Below are positions 34,438 through 43,730 of a stretch of 64,000 nt of DNA, piece by piece. The DNA comes from Nodularia sp. NIES-3585 (GTDB lineage: Bacteria > Cyanobacteriota > Cyanobacteriia > Cyanobacteriales > Nostocaceae). The DNA lies in assembly GCF_002218065.1 (NCBI RefSeq), contig NZ_BDUB01000001.1:2575270-2639269 (forward strand), given 5' to 3'. The notes below the pieces were generated by a model. It saw only the letters and a program-made list of their open reading frames with translations, was not told where the DNA came from and did not search any database. Positions within the stretch are counted from its first letter, which is position 1, and each line of letters starts with the position of its first letter. Both the position numbers and the translations under genes were made by a program.

Positions 34438-35490
34438 ATGACTATTCAACAACCAGACTACAATCCCAGTGGCGTAGGTGAAATCAATGGCAACATCTTC
34501 GGTTTACCATGCGATTATGAGTCTGCCAACTTGATTGTCATTGCTGTACCGTGGGAAGTAACAGTATCCTATGGTGCTGGTACAGCCAAAGCACCACAGC
34601 AGATTCTCGATGCTTCGATTCAACTCGATTTATTCGATTTCGATCATCCTGATGGCTGGAAACAAGGAATTTTCATGATGGAAATTCCCGAAGATATTTT
34701 AGAAAAGAATCAATATTATCGCACCTTGGCAGCAAAAATTATTGAAAGACTAGCACAAGGTGAACCACTGACAGCTACACCCGATTTAACCCCTGTGCTG
34801 ACGGAAATTAATCAAGCTGGTGAACAGGTAAATAAATGGTTATTTGCCCAGTGTCAAGCAGCAATGAATCAGGGAAAACGTGTTGCAGTTATAGGTGGTG
34901 ATCACAGTGTACCATTAGGTTATTTCCAAGCATTAGCCGCTAAATATCCCAATTACGGCATTTTACATATTGATGCCCACGCAGATTTACGCGATGCCTA
35001 TGAGGGGTTTGAGTTTTCCCATGCTTCCATTATGTTTAATGGGCTAAAAATTCCGCAGATATCCAAGTTAGTCCAGGTAGGCGTGCGTGATATTTCTCAT
35101 GATGAAGTGAAAATGATTGACCAATCAGATAGTCGCATCATCGGTTATTACGACCCAGTGATTAAACAAAAGCTTTACGCTGGGAGCATCTGGATTGATT
35201 TATGCCGAGAAATTATCAGTCATTTACCAGAGTACGTTTATATTAGCTTTGATGTGGATGGACTTGACCCGAAACTTTGCCCCAGTACGGGTACTCCTGT
35301 TCCTGGGGGGTTAGAATTAGAGCAAACTTTTTGTTTATTCCGGGAACTAGTAAAAAGCAATCATAAAATTATCGGTTTTGATGTCTGCGAAGTCGGGGAT
35401 GCTGAGTGGGATGGTAACGTCGGGGCGCGAATTGTTTACAAACTAGCGAATTTAATGGATTTATCCTTAAGTCCATTGAACGGGATCTAA
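34438..35490 (+). CDS. arginase/agmatinase-family ureohydrolase (possible guanidine hydrolase)
   Basis: Start at ATG 34438 (TIQQPDYNPSG); the upstream extension to 34384 reads through the structured leader. The 350-residue product has the ureohydrolase metal motifs GGDHSVPLGYF, HIDAHADLRDAY and SFDVDGLDP, plus FDVCEVGDAEWDG. These bind a binuclear Mn or Ni centre that hydrolyses a guanidinium group. It could be agmatinase (speB) or the cyanobacterial Ni-dependent guanidine hydrolase type (GdmH, Synechocystis Sll1077), which has a similar long N-terminus. No Ni-maturation genes are adjacent. The last 24 bases overlap the convergent peptidase gene. Confidence 0.88.
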   Translation: MTIQQPDYNPSGVGEINGNIFGLPCDYESANLIVIAVPWEVTVSYGAGTAKAPQQILDASIQLDLFDFDHPDGWKQGIFMMEIPEDILEKNQYYRTLAAKIIERLAQGEPLTATPDLTPVLTEINQAGEQVNKWLFAQCQAAMNQGKRVAVIGGDHSVPLGYFQALAAKYPNYGILHIDAHADLRDAYEGFEFSHASIMFNGLKIPQISKLVQVGVRDISHDEVKMIDQSDSRIIGYYDPVIKQKLYAGSIWIDLCREIISHLPEYVYISFDVDGLDPKLCPSTGTPVPGGLELEQTFCLFRELVKSNHKIIGFDVCEVGDAEWDGNVGARIVYKLANLMDLSLSPLNGI

Positions 35491-36291
35491 CTGATAATAG
35501 CGTTGTAATTGCTCATAAAGTGCTGGATGGTGCTGTCGTAATTGGCGGGGTTTTTCATAGAATGTTTCAGTCGCTACAGCAAAAAATTCTGCGGGATTGG
35601 TTGTACCATAGCCATCCATGACAGTTTTAACTTTTCTGGGAATATCATGACAAAGTTGTTGATATTCTGCTGTCATCACCTGCGCCCACACAGCATAATC
35701 TGAGTTTCGCGACAAAATAGGTACACCGTTAGCTGTTCTATCCTCTTGATCTAACTGATGGGCAAATTCGTGTAGCACAACATTATGTCCATCCTTCCAG
35801 TTACTAGTATCTTGTTCAACCTGTTCCCAAGATAATATCACTTGGTCTTGAGTCCATGATTCCCCTAGTCTAGCCTCGCGTCTTTCTTGAACCACATAAT
35901 TTCCCGTTGCTACAGTTTGATTCACAAAATATGTCCTGGGATAAATTAAAATAGAACGCAGTTGAGGAAAATATTTTCCGCGTTCGTTGAGTAAAAGTAA
36001 ACAAGCCACAGCAGCAATAGTTACCTTCATTTCTTCTGTTACTTGCAAACCGCCACAACCAATGAATTGCTTTTCTGCTAAAAATACTCGAATATGTCCC
36101 TGAAGTCTCCGACGTTCATCAGGTGAAAGCTTGAGATAAATAGGCAGATGGTTTTCAATGATAGCAGTCCATAGTGGGGGGAAAGGACGGTGTTTAATCC
36201 GATTGCGGCGCTGTTTTATTAAAATTGGACTGGCTAAAATACCAATCACAATCAGGCCAATGATCATAAAAACAGCAATTATCTCCACCAT
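35467..36291 (-). CDS. MtfA-type zinc-dependent peptidase (M90)
   Basis: A 274-residue protein with an N-terminal membrane segment (residues ~3-24, IIAVFMIIGLIVIGILASP) and an MtfA/DUF980 peptidase domain. VVLHEFAHQLDQEDRTANG supplies the HExxH zinc site, and NPAEFFAVATETFYEKP the downstream Glu. E. coli MtfA is a cytosolic peptidase linked to the Mlc/PtsG system; the cyanobacterial membrane-anchored form has an unknown substrate. The gene converges on and overlaps the ureohydrolase gene by 24 bases. Confidence 0.87.
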   Translation of the reverse strand: MVEIIAVFMIIGLIVIGILASPILIKQRRNRIKHRPFPPLWTAIIENHLPIYLKLSPDERRRLQGHIRVFLAEKQFIGCGGLQVTEEMKVTIAAVACLLLLNERGKYFPQLRSILIYPRTYFVNQTVATGNYVVQERREARLGESWTQDQVILSWEQVEQDTSNWKDGHNVVLHEFAHQLDQEDRTANGVPILSRNSDYAVWAQVMTAEYQQLCHDIPRKVKTVMDGYGTTNPAEFFAVATETFYEKPRQLRQHHPALYEQLQRYYQLDPVQWT

Positions 36292-36420
36292 TGATTTTTG
36301 AGTCGCTCACGCTGTCCGATTCACTAATTAAATCTTGTGTAATTAGAGGTGCTATTATTGAATTCATAGGAACTGTGGATGAGCAGGTTAAACTCACTAT
36401 AAACTTATCAAACGTGCAAA

Positions 36421-37257
36421 TTAAAAACTAGCATTGATAAATTCTTCTCTCAATGTTTGCCATTCTGGAAGCCATAACCATACATCTTCTGCTCGTTCTA
36501 TTCTCTTAACAATTCTCTCTAAAAAAACTGGGACTGGATTATGAACTGTGGCTGTGGTTGATTCAAATCCAAATTGCGTTAGTTTATTACGCATCATCAA
36601 AAGTAAATCTTTTCCTGCAAAAAAAGTTAAGTAATTTTCAAATTTAAATCCATCAGGCCTAAAAGATGGAAGCAAATCTTCAAATCTATTCAAAACATCT
36701 TCAGGTGTAACAATACGATCACCCTTATTTTTACTCACTATATCTCTAATATTTTGCTGACAAGCTTCTAAGCTTAACCTTTTAGGGAAATTGTGAACTG
36801 ATCCAAACACTTGCTTAATCGGATCACCCCAACTGTTGCGAAACTTAAAACAAGCAAGAGCAGTACGAGCTGCTGTGTAAACGGCAATTCCTCTTGCGGC
36901 TTCATCTAAAGCCTCTTGATATAAATCTCTTTGTGGTGCTTTCTTTCCTAAAGCACATCTAACGACTACTGGATCAATCAAATAATTTTCTATTTCTTTT
37001 CTTTGCCACTTCCAACCTATATGAACTCCTTCATATGTGTATATTAGTGGTGAATTTGTGGGAGTGAAGTTATAGTCGTCGAAATCACGATCAACCAGTC
37101 CAGCTAAATTGGGATTGATTGCCCTGTCAGCGATAATTTTTTCCATAAATGTTCTGCCACCAAGGGGACGAATCTCACATTTCGGCAGAAGTTGGCGGAT
37201 AACTATTAGATCGTAGCTTCCAGAATTTCCTTCACAGTAAAGAACATTTACAGACAC
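36421..37257 (-). CDS. DUF4435 / TOPRIM-like protein (AriB-like)
   Basis: A 278-residue protein. The N-terminus VNVLYCEGNSGSYDLIVIRQ has the Glu of a TOPRIM/DUF4435 core, followed by LAGLVDRDFDDYN (DxD-type acidic motif) and IGWKWQRKEIENYLIDPVVV, the characteristic ENYL segment of DUF4435. In the PARIS defence system AriB is such a protein and is the toxic effector nuclease released by AriA on phage anti-restriction proteins. It overlaps the AAA gene by 10 bases and is second in the operon, as in PARIS. Confidence 0.75.
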   Translation of the reverse strand: MSVNVLYCEGNSGSYDLIVIRQLLPKCEIRPLGGRTFMEKIIADRAINPNLAGLVDRDFDDYNFTPTNSPLIYTYEGVHIGWKWQRKEIENYLIDPVVVRCALGKKAPQRDLYQEALDEAARGIAVYTAARTALACFKFRNSWGDPIKQVFGSVHNFPKRLSLEACQQNIRDIVSKNKGDRIVTPEDVLNRFEDLLPSFRPDGFKFENYLTFFAGKDLLLMMRNKLTQFGFESTTATVHNPVPVFLERIVKRIERAEDVWLWLPEWQTLREEFINASF

Positions 37258-38348
37258 AACACCCCTCCAGACAGGCGGTATCGATCACTTTCACTAATAA
37301 CATTGCTGACAGTTTCAGAGTGGGTTGTGACAATAAACTGGCAAGTAGGCTGAATCTTCAGCAATTGACTGACCAAAAATTGAGCAGCGGGAGGATGTAA
37401 ATTCAAGTCTATTTCATCAATCAGTACAACTGAGTACGCAACCTGCTGTCTAACCAACTCATAAAGGATAGGAAAAATTGATTGCTCACCAGCAGACATC
37501 TCCACTAGATCATAAGTACGATTTCCATCGCTGAGTAAGAAGTAAGTAGCTTCTTCCGTTGGAGAATCTATACTGGGTAAATTTTCTAAACCCCAAAAAT
37601 AACGCTCAGGAAATACTATTTTATACAGTCGTTCTAACTGGCTCAAGTAATCATTTTCATAATTTCTACCATCTTCTTGCTTACGTTTCCAAGCAATTAG
37701 ATATTGCCGCAAACGACCAACGCCTGACTCAAAAGAAGTTTCACCTCTACCTTCCTTGACACCTTCTCCGCTTTCCTGGTTAGGATTAGCTCCCAAGTTA
37801 CGAAACTGATCAAACCAAAAAATTCCTGGAAGTCGAGAGAAATAATGGCGAACAGACTGATCAGCGCGATTAATTATTCGCTGTGTATAATAGCGTCCTC
37901 GAAACTGAGCGCGTTCGGCTGATGTATTACCAGCCTTCCATAACTCTCCATTCAAAATGACTTTGACTACACGACTATTTCCTGGTGTGACAAATTGGTC
38001 TGGACGAAAATCTGGTGGTAGAGCGTGATACCATCTTTCCGCAATCTCACGAGTAGCTTCCAGTTCTTCTTCTTCAAAAGATACTTCTAATTCTATTCTT
38101 GGTGTTCCCCATCGCCAGTATCGCCCTGGTAAAAACCCAATCCAATCAAAGTCAGAAATGTTCTGAATTCGCCCAGTTGCAAGTGCTAGAGGCAGAGCGA
38201 TCGCCTGTAATAATGTTGTTTTACCAGAACCATTGTCTCCTAAAATTAGGAAGCGATCGCTGACTTCATTCAGAATTTTGTTGTGAAACGAAACCCTCAA
38301 ATTTTCAAATTTTTTGAAATTTTGAATATAGATGGACTCTACTTTCAT
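37248..38348 (-). CDS. AAA/ABC-type ATPase (AriA-like)
   Basis: A 366-residue ATPase of the SMC/OLD/RecF-like AAA_15/21 class. MKVESIYIQNFKKFENLRVS is the usual N-terminus, Walker A is GDNGSGKTT (37-45), VEMSAGEQSIFP the signature motif, VVLIDEIDLNLHP the Walker B and IVTTHSETV the H-loop. No TOPRIM domain is fused; instead a DUF4435 gene overlaps its 3' end. This matches AriA of PARIS, a ring-forming ATPase sensing phage triggers. Alternative: another ATPase-DUF4435 pair. Promoter probably in 38349-38580. Confidence 0.8.
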   Translation of the reverse strand: MKVESIYIQNFKKFENLRVSFHNKILNEVSDRFLILGDNGSGKTTLLQAIALPLALATGRIQNISDFDWIGFLPGRYWRWGTPRIELEVSFEEEELEATREIAERWYHALPPDFRPDQFVTPGNSRVVKVILNGELWKAGNTSAERAQFRGRYYTQRIINRADQSVRHYFSRLPGIFWFDQFRNLGANPNQESGEGVKEGRGETSFESGVGRLRQYLIAWKRKQEDGRNYENDYLSQLERLYKIVFPERYFWGLENLPSIDSPTEEATYFLLSDGNRTYDLVEMSAGEQSIFPILYELVRQQVAYSVVLIDEIDLNLHPPAAQFLVSQLLKIQPTCQFIVTTHSETVSNVISESDRYRLSGGVLCL

Positions 38349-38580
38349 CTATCGCTTGCTCCCCTGTTTGGTGGATTACATAAATCATATCTTGATCTTG
38401 ATTAGTTATAGAGTGCAATCTCCGGCTTAGGCGATCGCACTCGTTCTCCCAGAGCAAAAATGCTGTAACATCGGATGATCGAGTTAGTGGTCTTCACAAT
38501 TGACCATGCCATCTGCTTGCAGCAGCGCTTCGCGATCGCTTACTATGCAAAAAATTATTTAATCAAATTTAAACATTTAG

Positions 38581-39894
38581 ATGAAAAAATCATCGTCGCC
38601 ACTTAATGCCATTTGGCTGTTCTTGATTGTTTCCGCCACAGTAGTAGCAGCTTATAACGGCAACATGGCCGCTTTAACAGAAGCCTCTTTCACAGCAGCA
38701 GAAAGCGCAGTTACCCTAGCCATTGGACTGGTTGGGGCGATGGCGCTGTGGTTGGGAATTATGAAAGTTGCCGAAGCCGCAGGGATGATGCGATTAATCG
38801 CCCGTTTGATTCGTCCAGTCATGAGCCGACTTTTTCCCGAAGTTCCCGTAAATCACCCTGCTATGTCCGCAATGGTGATGAATATGGCAGCCAACGCCCT
38901 GGGGCTAGGAAACGCCGCTACACCAATGGGTTTAAAAGCGATGGCAGAACTGAATAAACTCAACCCAAATCCGGGAACCGCAACACCCGCGATGTGTTTG
39001 TTTTTAGCCATTAACACCTCATCGGTGACATTGTTACCCCTTGGTGTAATTACTGTCCGCGCCAGTGCTGGGGCTACTAATCCCGCCTCAATTATCCTGC
39101 CTTCCATTATTGCTACTATCATTTCCACAGGCGTGGCTATTGGTGCTAGTAAACTTTTAGCCCGTCGGACAACCTCTAAGCTGACTCCTTTAGAATCTGA
39201 ATTAGAAACTACCGAAGCAGACAGCAAAACCGCAGACGATGAAACTCCCGAATCTGAATTAATTCCTCCTGGAATGATAGGTAATATTGTTTTCGGCGGG
39301 TTAATTGTGGCATTTTTGGCGGCTGTCTTTTACCGTCTATCTCTGCGAGGATTACCTTATATATTCAGTATGGTTTTTCTCAGTAACCTTTCCAACTGGC
39401 TACTGCCTATTTTAATTTGTCTATTCCTATTATTTGGCTATTTCCGAGGCGTGAAAGTTTACGAAGTTCTCACCGACGGTGCAAAAGAAGGCTTTGAAAT
39501 TGCCATTCGGATTATTCCATTTTTAGTGGCAATTTTTGTAGCGATTGGAATGTTTCGTGCTAGTGGCGCTTTGGATATTCTCACAGCCATAGTTTCTCCC
39601 ATTACTTCACTGATTACTCTTCCACCAGAAGCTTTACCAATGGCATTAATTCGCCCCCTTTCAGGTAGTGGTTCCTATGGGTTAATGTCAGAAATTGTCA
39701 AAAATGACCCGGACAGCTTTTTGTCTTTTCTTGTTTCCACAATGCAAGGTTCAACAGAAACTACCTTTTATGTGATGGCGGTTTATTTTGGCAGTATTGG
39801 CATTATTCGCACAAGTTACACACTCCCGGCGGCGCTGTGTGCTGATGCAGCAGGAATGCTGGCATCTTTGGCAATTTGCCGGATAATGTTTTAA
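38581..39894 (+). CDS. SpmA-SpmB fusion, nucleoside-recognition (gate) domain membrane protein
   Basis: A 437-residue integral membrane protein with about ten hydrophobic segments. The N-terminal half shows FTAAESAVTLAIGLVGAMAL and MSAMVMNMAANALGLGNAATPMG (SpmA-like gate domain). The C-terminal half shows EGFEIAIRIIPFLVAIFVAI and IRPLSGSGSYGLMSE (SpmB-like), with a charged linker near 195-220. In Bacillus, SpmA and SpmB are separate spore-maturation proteins; here they are fused, as in many Gram-negatives. The transported substrate is unknown. It probably starts at ATG 38581. The membrane gene at 39916 follows closely. Confidence 0.88.
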   Translation: MKKSSSPLNAIWLFLIVSATVVAAYNGNMAALTEASFTAAESAVTLAIGLVGAMALWLGIMKVAEAAGMMRLIARLIRPVMSRLFPEVPVNHPAMSAMVMNMAANALGLGNAATPMGLKAMAELNKLNPNPGTATPAMCLFLAINTSSVTLLPLGVITVRASAGATNPASIILPSIIATIISTGVAIGASKLLARRTTSKLTPLESELETTEADSKTADDETPESELIPPGMIGNIVFGGLIVAFLAAVFYRLSLRGLPYIFSMVFLSNLSNWLLPILICLFLLFGYFRGVKVYEVLTDGAKEGFEIAIRIIPFLVAIFVAIGMFRASGALDILTAIVSPITSLITLPPEALPMALIRPLSGSGSYGLMSEIVKNDPDSFLSFLVSTMQGSTETTFYVMAVYFGSIGIIRTSYTLPAALCADAAGMLASLAICRIMF

Positions 39895-39915
39895 GTAAAG
39901 TTACCCTAAATCTGC

Positions 39916-40233
39916 ATGAATATTCTGAAAACACTGGCGACGATGATTAAGGTTATATCCACAATTTTTATTTCTGGTGCTATCGGCTGGGAATTGTGGA
40001 ATATTTATGCAGTCATAAATAAGATTAGTATTCCCAGTAGCCTGAATTTTATTTTTTGGATTGAACGTTTTGCGATTACGGCGCACTTAATTGAAGCGGT
40101 AATTGCGGCTTTTTATGCACCGACAAAACAAAAAACGCCCATCAAATATGCGATTTATACCTTTTTTGTGGGTACGGTTGCTTTAATAGAACTGTTTGCG
40201 AAAGAGGAAAGCAGTATCAAAAAGCCCGTATAA
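39916..40233 (+). CDS. small membrane protein, 105 aa
   Basis: A 105-residue protein with three hydrophobic segments (residues ~10-35, 42-66 and 78-94), e.g. VISTIFISGAIGWELWNIYA and YTFFVGTVALIELFA. It ends in a charged tail. The gene begins 22 bases after the SpmA-SpmB stop, so it may be co-transcribed. I recognise no named family; such three-helix proteins are common cyanobacterial conserved hypotheticals. Confidence 0.65.
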   Translation: MNILKTLATMIKVISTIFISGAIGWELWNIYAVINKISIPSSLNFIFWIERFAITAHLIEAVIAAFYAPTKQKTPIKYAIYTFFVGTVALIELFAKEESSIKKPV

Positions 40234-40308
40234 AATAATGCGTTATCAGGGACTTCCAAGAAGTAATATCATTTCCGGTTAAACAAACTGAATAAAAAAT
40301 GTTTGCTA

Positions 40309-40383
40309 GTAGTCAGGACTTTAGCCCTGGCTTTAGGGACTGTAGACGCGTAGCGGCTTCTCGCAGAGTAGTCCCCACTACAA
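40309..40383. repeat. TAGTCAGGAC-type palindromic repeat
   Basis: TAGTAGTCAGGACTTTAGCC to GTAGTCCCCACTAC; includes GACGCGTAGCGGCTTCTCGC. Relative of 2392-2437. No gene lies in 40234-40509. Confidence 0.6.
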
Positions 40384-40509
40384 ACTGTTTATTATGGGTG
40401 CTATCAACAAATTAATCGTAAATCAAAAGAGTGATCTATTTCTTTAAAGTTGGTTCAAGCTATTTACTTGCGTCACAATAGTAATATGCAATCATAAGTA
40501 TGTGCTAGT

Positions 40510-40821
40510 ATGTCTCGTTTAATTCAAATTTTTCAGAACTTGTTCCTTCGTCTTGAAGGATTTTTCGGTATTGTTTTCCAAAGTTTCTGGGGTTTTATCA
40601 AAAATGTATTTGGTCCTTTTACCAAGGTTTTGGGATTTACTAAGTCTGATTATTTCTTAGAAACTGATGCAGCGCAAGGTATAAAGCAAGCAGCAAATCA
40701 ACAAGTAATTGCCAAGATTCAGGATAAAACTCCTGAAACTCCCGTTACTAGAAGCCGTCGTCAGAATGCCAAAATGGATGACTACTTTCTCAATATGGCT
40801 CGTGATGTGAACAAGAACTAA
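40510..40821 (+). CDS. conserved hypothetical protein, 103 aa
   Basis: A 103-residue protein starting at ATG 40510. The N-terminal half is hydrophobic and aromatic (LIQIFQNLFLRLEGFFGIVF, FWGFIKNVFGPFTKVLGF), like a membrane-surface amphipathic region. The C-terminal half is polar and basic, ending DDYFLNMARDVNKN. I recognise it only as a cyanobacterial conserved hypothetical. It lies 300 bases upstream of ilvA. Confidence 0.65.
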   Translation: MSRLIQIFQNLFLRLEGFFGIVFQSFWGFIKNVFGPFTKVLGFTKSDYFLETDAAQGIKQAANQQVIAKIQDKTPETPVTRSRRQNAKMDDYFLNMARDVNKN

Positions 40822-40927
40822 TGGCAATATGCTTCAGCTACGGCTAACTTTATTTTTTTAACCGTTCGCGTAGCGCATACCGCAGAGGCGCAGAGGACAC
40901 AGAGAGAGAAGGAACAAATTGCTTAGG

Positions 40928-41024
40928 GGGACTTCCAAGGAATAAAATCCCCAATTTGTAGGGTGGGTTAGGCGCTCACTTTCCCCGACTACAATTTTTG
41001 GGGAATTCATTTTTTTGTGTTCCC
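40928..41024. mobile_element. MITE-like element, short relative of 11071-11240
   Basis: GGGACTTCCAAGGAATAAA at the left and ATTTTTTTGTGTTCCC at the right; the TGTAGGGTGGGTTA arm is kept on the left and ACTACAATTTTTGG on the right. The core is shorter than the 170-bp copy. Confidence 0.7.
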
Positions 41025-41117
41025 TTAAGTGAACTGTATTGGAACTAATAGTTAGCTAGGTACACAACTAAGGGTAAAATTAACCATCGATCTCAAATTG
41101 GCCTACCTGTTAACCCG

Positions 41118-42629
41118 ATGTATTGCGACTACCTGGTACAGATTCTGACTGCCCGTGTGTACGATGTTGCCCAGGAAACACCACTGGATTATGCCCCTAA
41201 CCTCTCGAAACGACTGAATAATCAACTCTTGCTGAAACGGGAGGATATGCAGTCAGTTTTTTCTTTTAAGCTGCGGGGTGCTTATAACAAAATGGTGAAT
41301 CTTTCGCCGGAATTGCTGGCGCAGGGTGTCATTGCTGCATCTGCGGGGAATCATGCCCAAGGTGTCGCTTTAGCTGCTAGCCGGCTGGGAACACGAGCGA
41401 TTATTGTTATGCCGGTGACTACTCCCCAGGTGAAAATAGATGCAGTCAAAGCCAGAGGGGGAGAGGTGCTATTACATGGCAATGCCTACGATGATGCTTA
41501 TGTTTACGCCCGTGAATTGGAGGCAGAAAAAGGACTAACTTTTATTCATCCCTTTGATGATCCTGATGTCATAGCTGGACAAGGGACAATTGGCATGGAA
41601 ATTTTGCGGCAATACCAGCAACCAATTCATGCGATTTTTGTGGCTATTGGTGGTGGGGGATTGATTTCTGGAATTGCGGCTTATGTCAAACGGTTGCGTC
41701 CGGAAATTAAGATTATCGGTGTGGAACCGGTGGATGCTGATGCGATGTCGCAATCACTCAAAGCTGGACATCGGGTGCGGTTGTCCCAGGTGGGCTTATT
41801 TGCTGATGGGGTGGCGGTGCGAGAAGTGGGAGAAGAAACTTTTCGTTTGTGTCAGAACTATGTAGATGAAATTATTCTAGTTGATACAGATGATACCTGC
41901 GCGGCGATTAAAGATGTATTTGAGGATACAAGATCAATTTTAGAACCAGCCGGTGCTTTAGCGATCGCAGCGGCTAAAGCCTACGCCGAACGTGAAAAAA
42001 TCCAAGGACAAACCTTAATCGCGGTGGCTTGCGGTGCTAACATGAACTTTGACCGTTTGCGCTTTGTCGCAGAACGAGCAGAATTTGGAGAACGTCGCGA
42101 AGCTATCTTTGCAGTGGCCATTCCCGAAGCACAGGGTAGTCTGCGGAAGTTCTGTGAATGTATTGATCAACGCAATCTCACCGAGTTTAACTATCGCATT
42201 GCCGATAAAACAGAAGCTCATATTTTTGTAGGTGTACAAATCCAAAACCGTGCTGATGCGGTAAAAATGGTGGAAAGCTTTGAAAGCTGCGGTTTCAAAA
42301 CCATTGATTTAACCGATGATGAACTGACCAAATTACACCTGCGGCACATGGTTGGTGGGCATTCTCCCCTAGCCCATAACGAATTGCTTTATCGTTTTGA
42401 GTTTCCCGAACGTCCTGGCGCATTAATGAAGTTTGTTGGTTCCATGAGTCCCAACTGGAATATCAGTATGTTCCACTACCGCAACAACGGGGCAGATTAT
42501 GGGCGAATTGTTGTAGGAATGCAAGTACCCCCCCAAGAGATGGCGGAGTGGCGAGCATTTCTTGATACTCTCGGCTACCGCTATTGGGATGAAAGTCAGA
42601 ACCCTGCATATAAGCTGTTTTTGGGTTGA
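41118..42629 (+). CDS. ilvA: threonine ammonia-lyase, biosynthetic
   Basis: A 503-residue PLP enzyme converting threonine to 2-oxobutyrate for isoleucine synthesis. The PLP lysine is K51 in FSFKLRGAYNK, followed by ASAGNHAQGVALAA and the Gly-rich PLP-phosphate loop IGGGGLISG. Two C-terminal ACT-like regulatory domains (starting near AIFAVAIPEAQGSLRKF and YRFEFPERPGALMKF) fit the allosteric, isoleucine-inhibited biosynthetic enzyme. Length is typical. Start at ATG 41118; the upstream 290 bases contain a MITE. Confidence 0.96.
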   Translation: MYCDYLVQILTARVYDVAQETPLDYAPNLSKRLNNQLLLKREDMQSVFSFKLRGAYNKMVNLSPELLAQGVIAASAGNHAQGVALAASRLGTRAIIVMPVTTPQVKIDAVKARGGEVLLHGNAYDDAYVYARELEAEKGLTFIHPFDDPDVIAGQGTIGMEILRQYQQPIHAIFVAIGGGGLISGIAAYVKRLRPEIKIIGVEPVDADAMSQSLKAGHRVRLSQVGLFADGVAVREVGEETFRLCQNYVDEIILVDTDDTCAAIKDVFEDTRSILEPAGALAIAAAKAYAEREKIQGQTLIAVACGANMNFDRLRFVAERAEFGERREAIFAVAIPEAQGSLRKFCECIDQRNLTEFNYRIADKTEAHIFVGVQIQNRADAVKMVESFESCGFKTIDLTDDELTKLHLRHMVGGHSPLAHNELLYRFEFPERPGALMKFVGSMSPNWNISMFHYRNNGADYGRIVVGMQVPPQEMAEWRAFLDTLGYRYWDESQNPAYKLFLG

Positions 42630-42812
42630 CAAATCAGAACCCTGTTATTTGTAGGCTTTGATAAATTTAGGGGGAGGTTGGTTTGTTCGCGTCAGCGTTG
42701 CGGAGCAATGGGAAGAAACCAAACCTAACATTTTTTTCTTTGATCAGAGTCATAAAACAGCGCTAATGTCTTAAGCATCAGCTTTAACTACATCACGTCG
42801 GCTAAAAAATTT

Positions 42813-43730
42813 ATGACTGCTACAACAACAACTCTTGGTTTAGCCTCCCGTTTGGTAAATGGTATCTTGGCTATCAAACCTTTAGCCAATCTAGCCAAGC
42901 ATCAAGCTAGACAAATGATGATTAAACGCGCTGAAAAAATGGGCGTTCCTTGGACACAAGAAGTAAAAACATTACAGGCGCGTGATTGGACAGGAGAATT
43001 AGCGCAAGTACAAAATCCTCAGCTTTCCTACCCAGACTATTACCTGAATTCATTCCATGCTTATGAAACTGGAAATCTCAGTTGGCAAGCTGCGTTTGAG
43101 GTAAAACCTGCTGCTCATGCCGTTCATGCTAAAATTTGGCAAGATGCAGAAGTTCAAGGTGACGCTAAATTACGTCAAAGTTACCACGATATTCTTAAAG
43201 GTTCTCTGACAAATTATCCGCAAGATATCTTAGATGTGGGATGTAGTGTAGGTTTGAGTACCTTTGCTGTGCAAGAAGTTTATCCCCAGTCTCAGATTAC
43301 AGGTTTAGACTTATCGCCTTACTTTTTAGCTGTGGCTCATTACCGCGCCCAACAGGGTCAAGCTCAAATTAATTGGCTTCATGCGGCAGCTGAATCTACT
43401 GGTTTACCAGATGCTGGTTTTGATTTAGTTTCTATTTTCTTAATGTGCCACGAATTGCCCCAGTCAGCAACCCGAAAGATTTTTGCCGAAATGCGGCGGG
43501 TGCTGCGTCCAGGTGGTCATTTGGCAATTATGGACATGAATCCTCGATCAGAAATTTACCAGAAAATGCCCCCCTACATTTTGACGCTGCTCAAAAGTAC
43601 TGAACCTTATTTAGATCAATATTTTGCTTTGGACATTGAGCAAGCCTTAGTTGAAGCTGGTTTTCAACCGCCCACTATCACCAGTAATACTCCTCGTCAC
43701 CGCACTGTAGTTGCTCAAGTCAGTGGCTGA
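42813..43730 (+). CDS. class I SAM-dependent methyltransferase
   Basis: A 305-residue protein. The N-terminal ~110 residues (LASRLVNGILAIKPLANLAK) lie before the methyltransferase fold. DILDVGCSVGLSTFAVQ is motif I, ITGLDLSPYFLAVA motif II, and FDLVSIFLMCHELP and LRPGGHLAIMDMN motif III and the following. The substrate is unknown; it may act on a small molecule or lipid. It is monocistronic, between ilvA and repeat DNA. Confidence 0.85.
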   Translation: MTATTTTLGLASRLVNGILAIKPLANLAKHQARQMMIKRAEKMGVPWTQEVKTLQARDWTGELAQVQNPQLSYPDYYLNSFHAYETGNLSWQAAFEVKPAAHAVHAKIWQDAEVQGDAKLRQSYHDILKGSLTNYPQDILDVGCSVGLSTFAVQEVYPQSQITGLDLSPYFLAVAHYRAQQGQAQINWLHAAAESTGLPDAGFDLVSIFLMCHELPQSATRKIFAEMRRVLRPGGHLAIMDMNPRSEIYQKMPPYILTLLKSTEPYLDQYFALDIEQALVEAGFQPPTITSNTPRHRTVVAQVSG

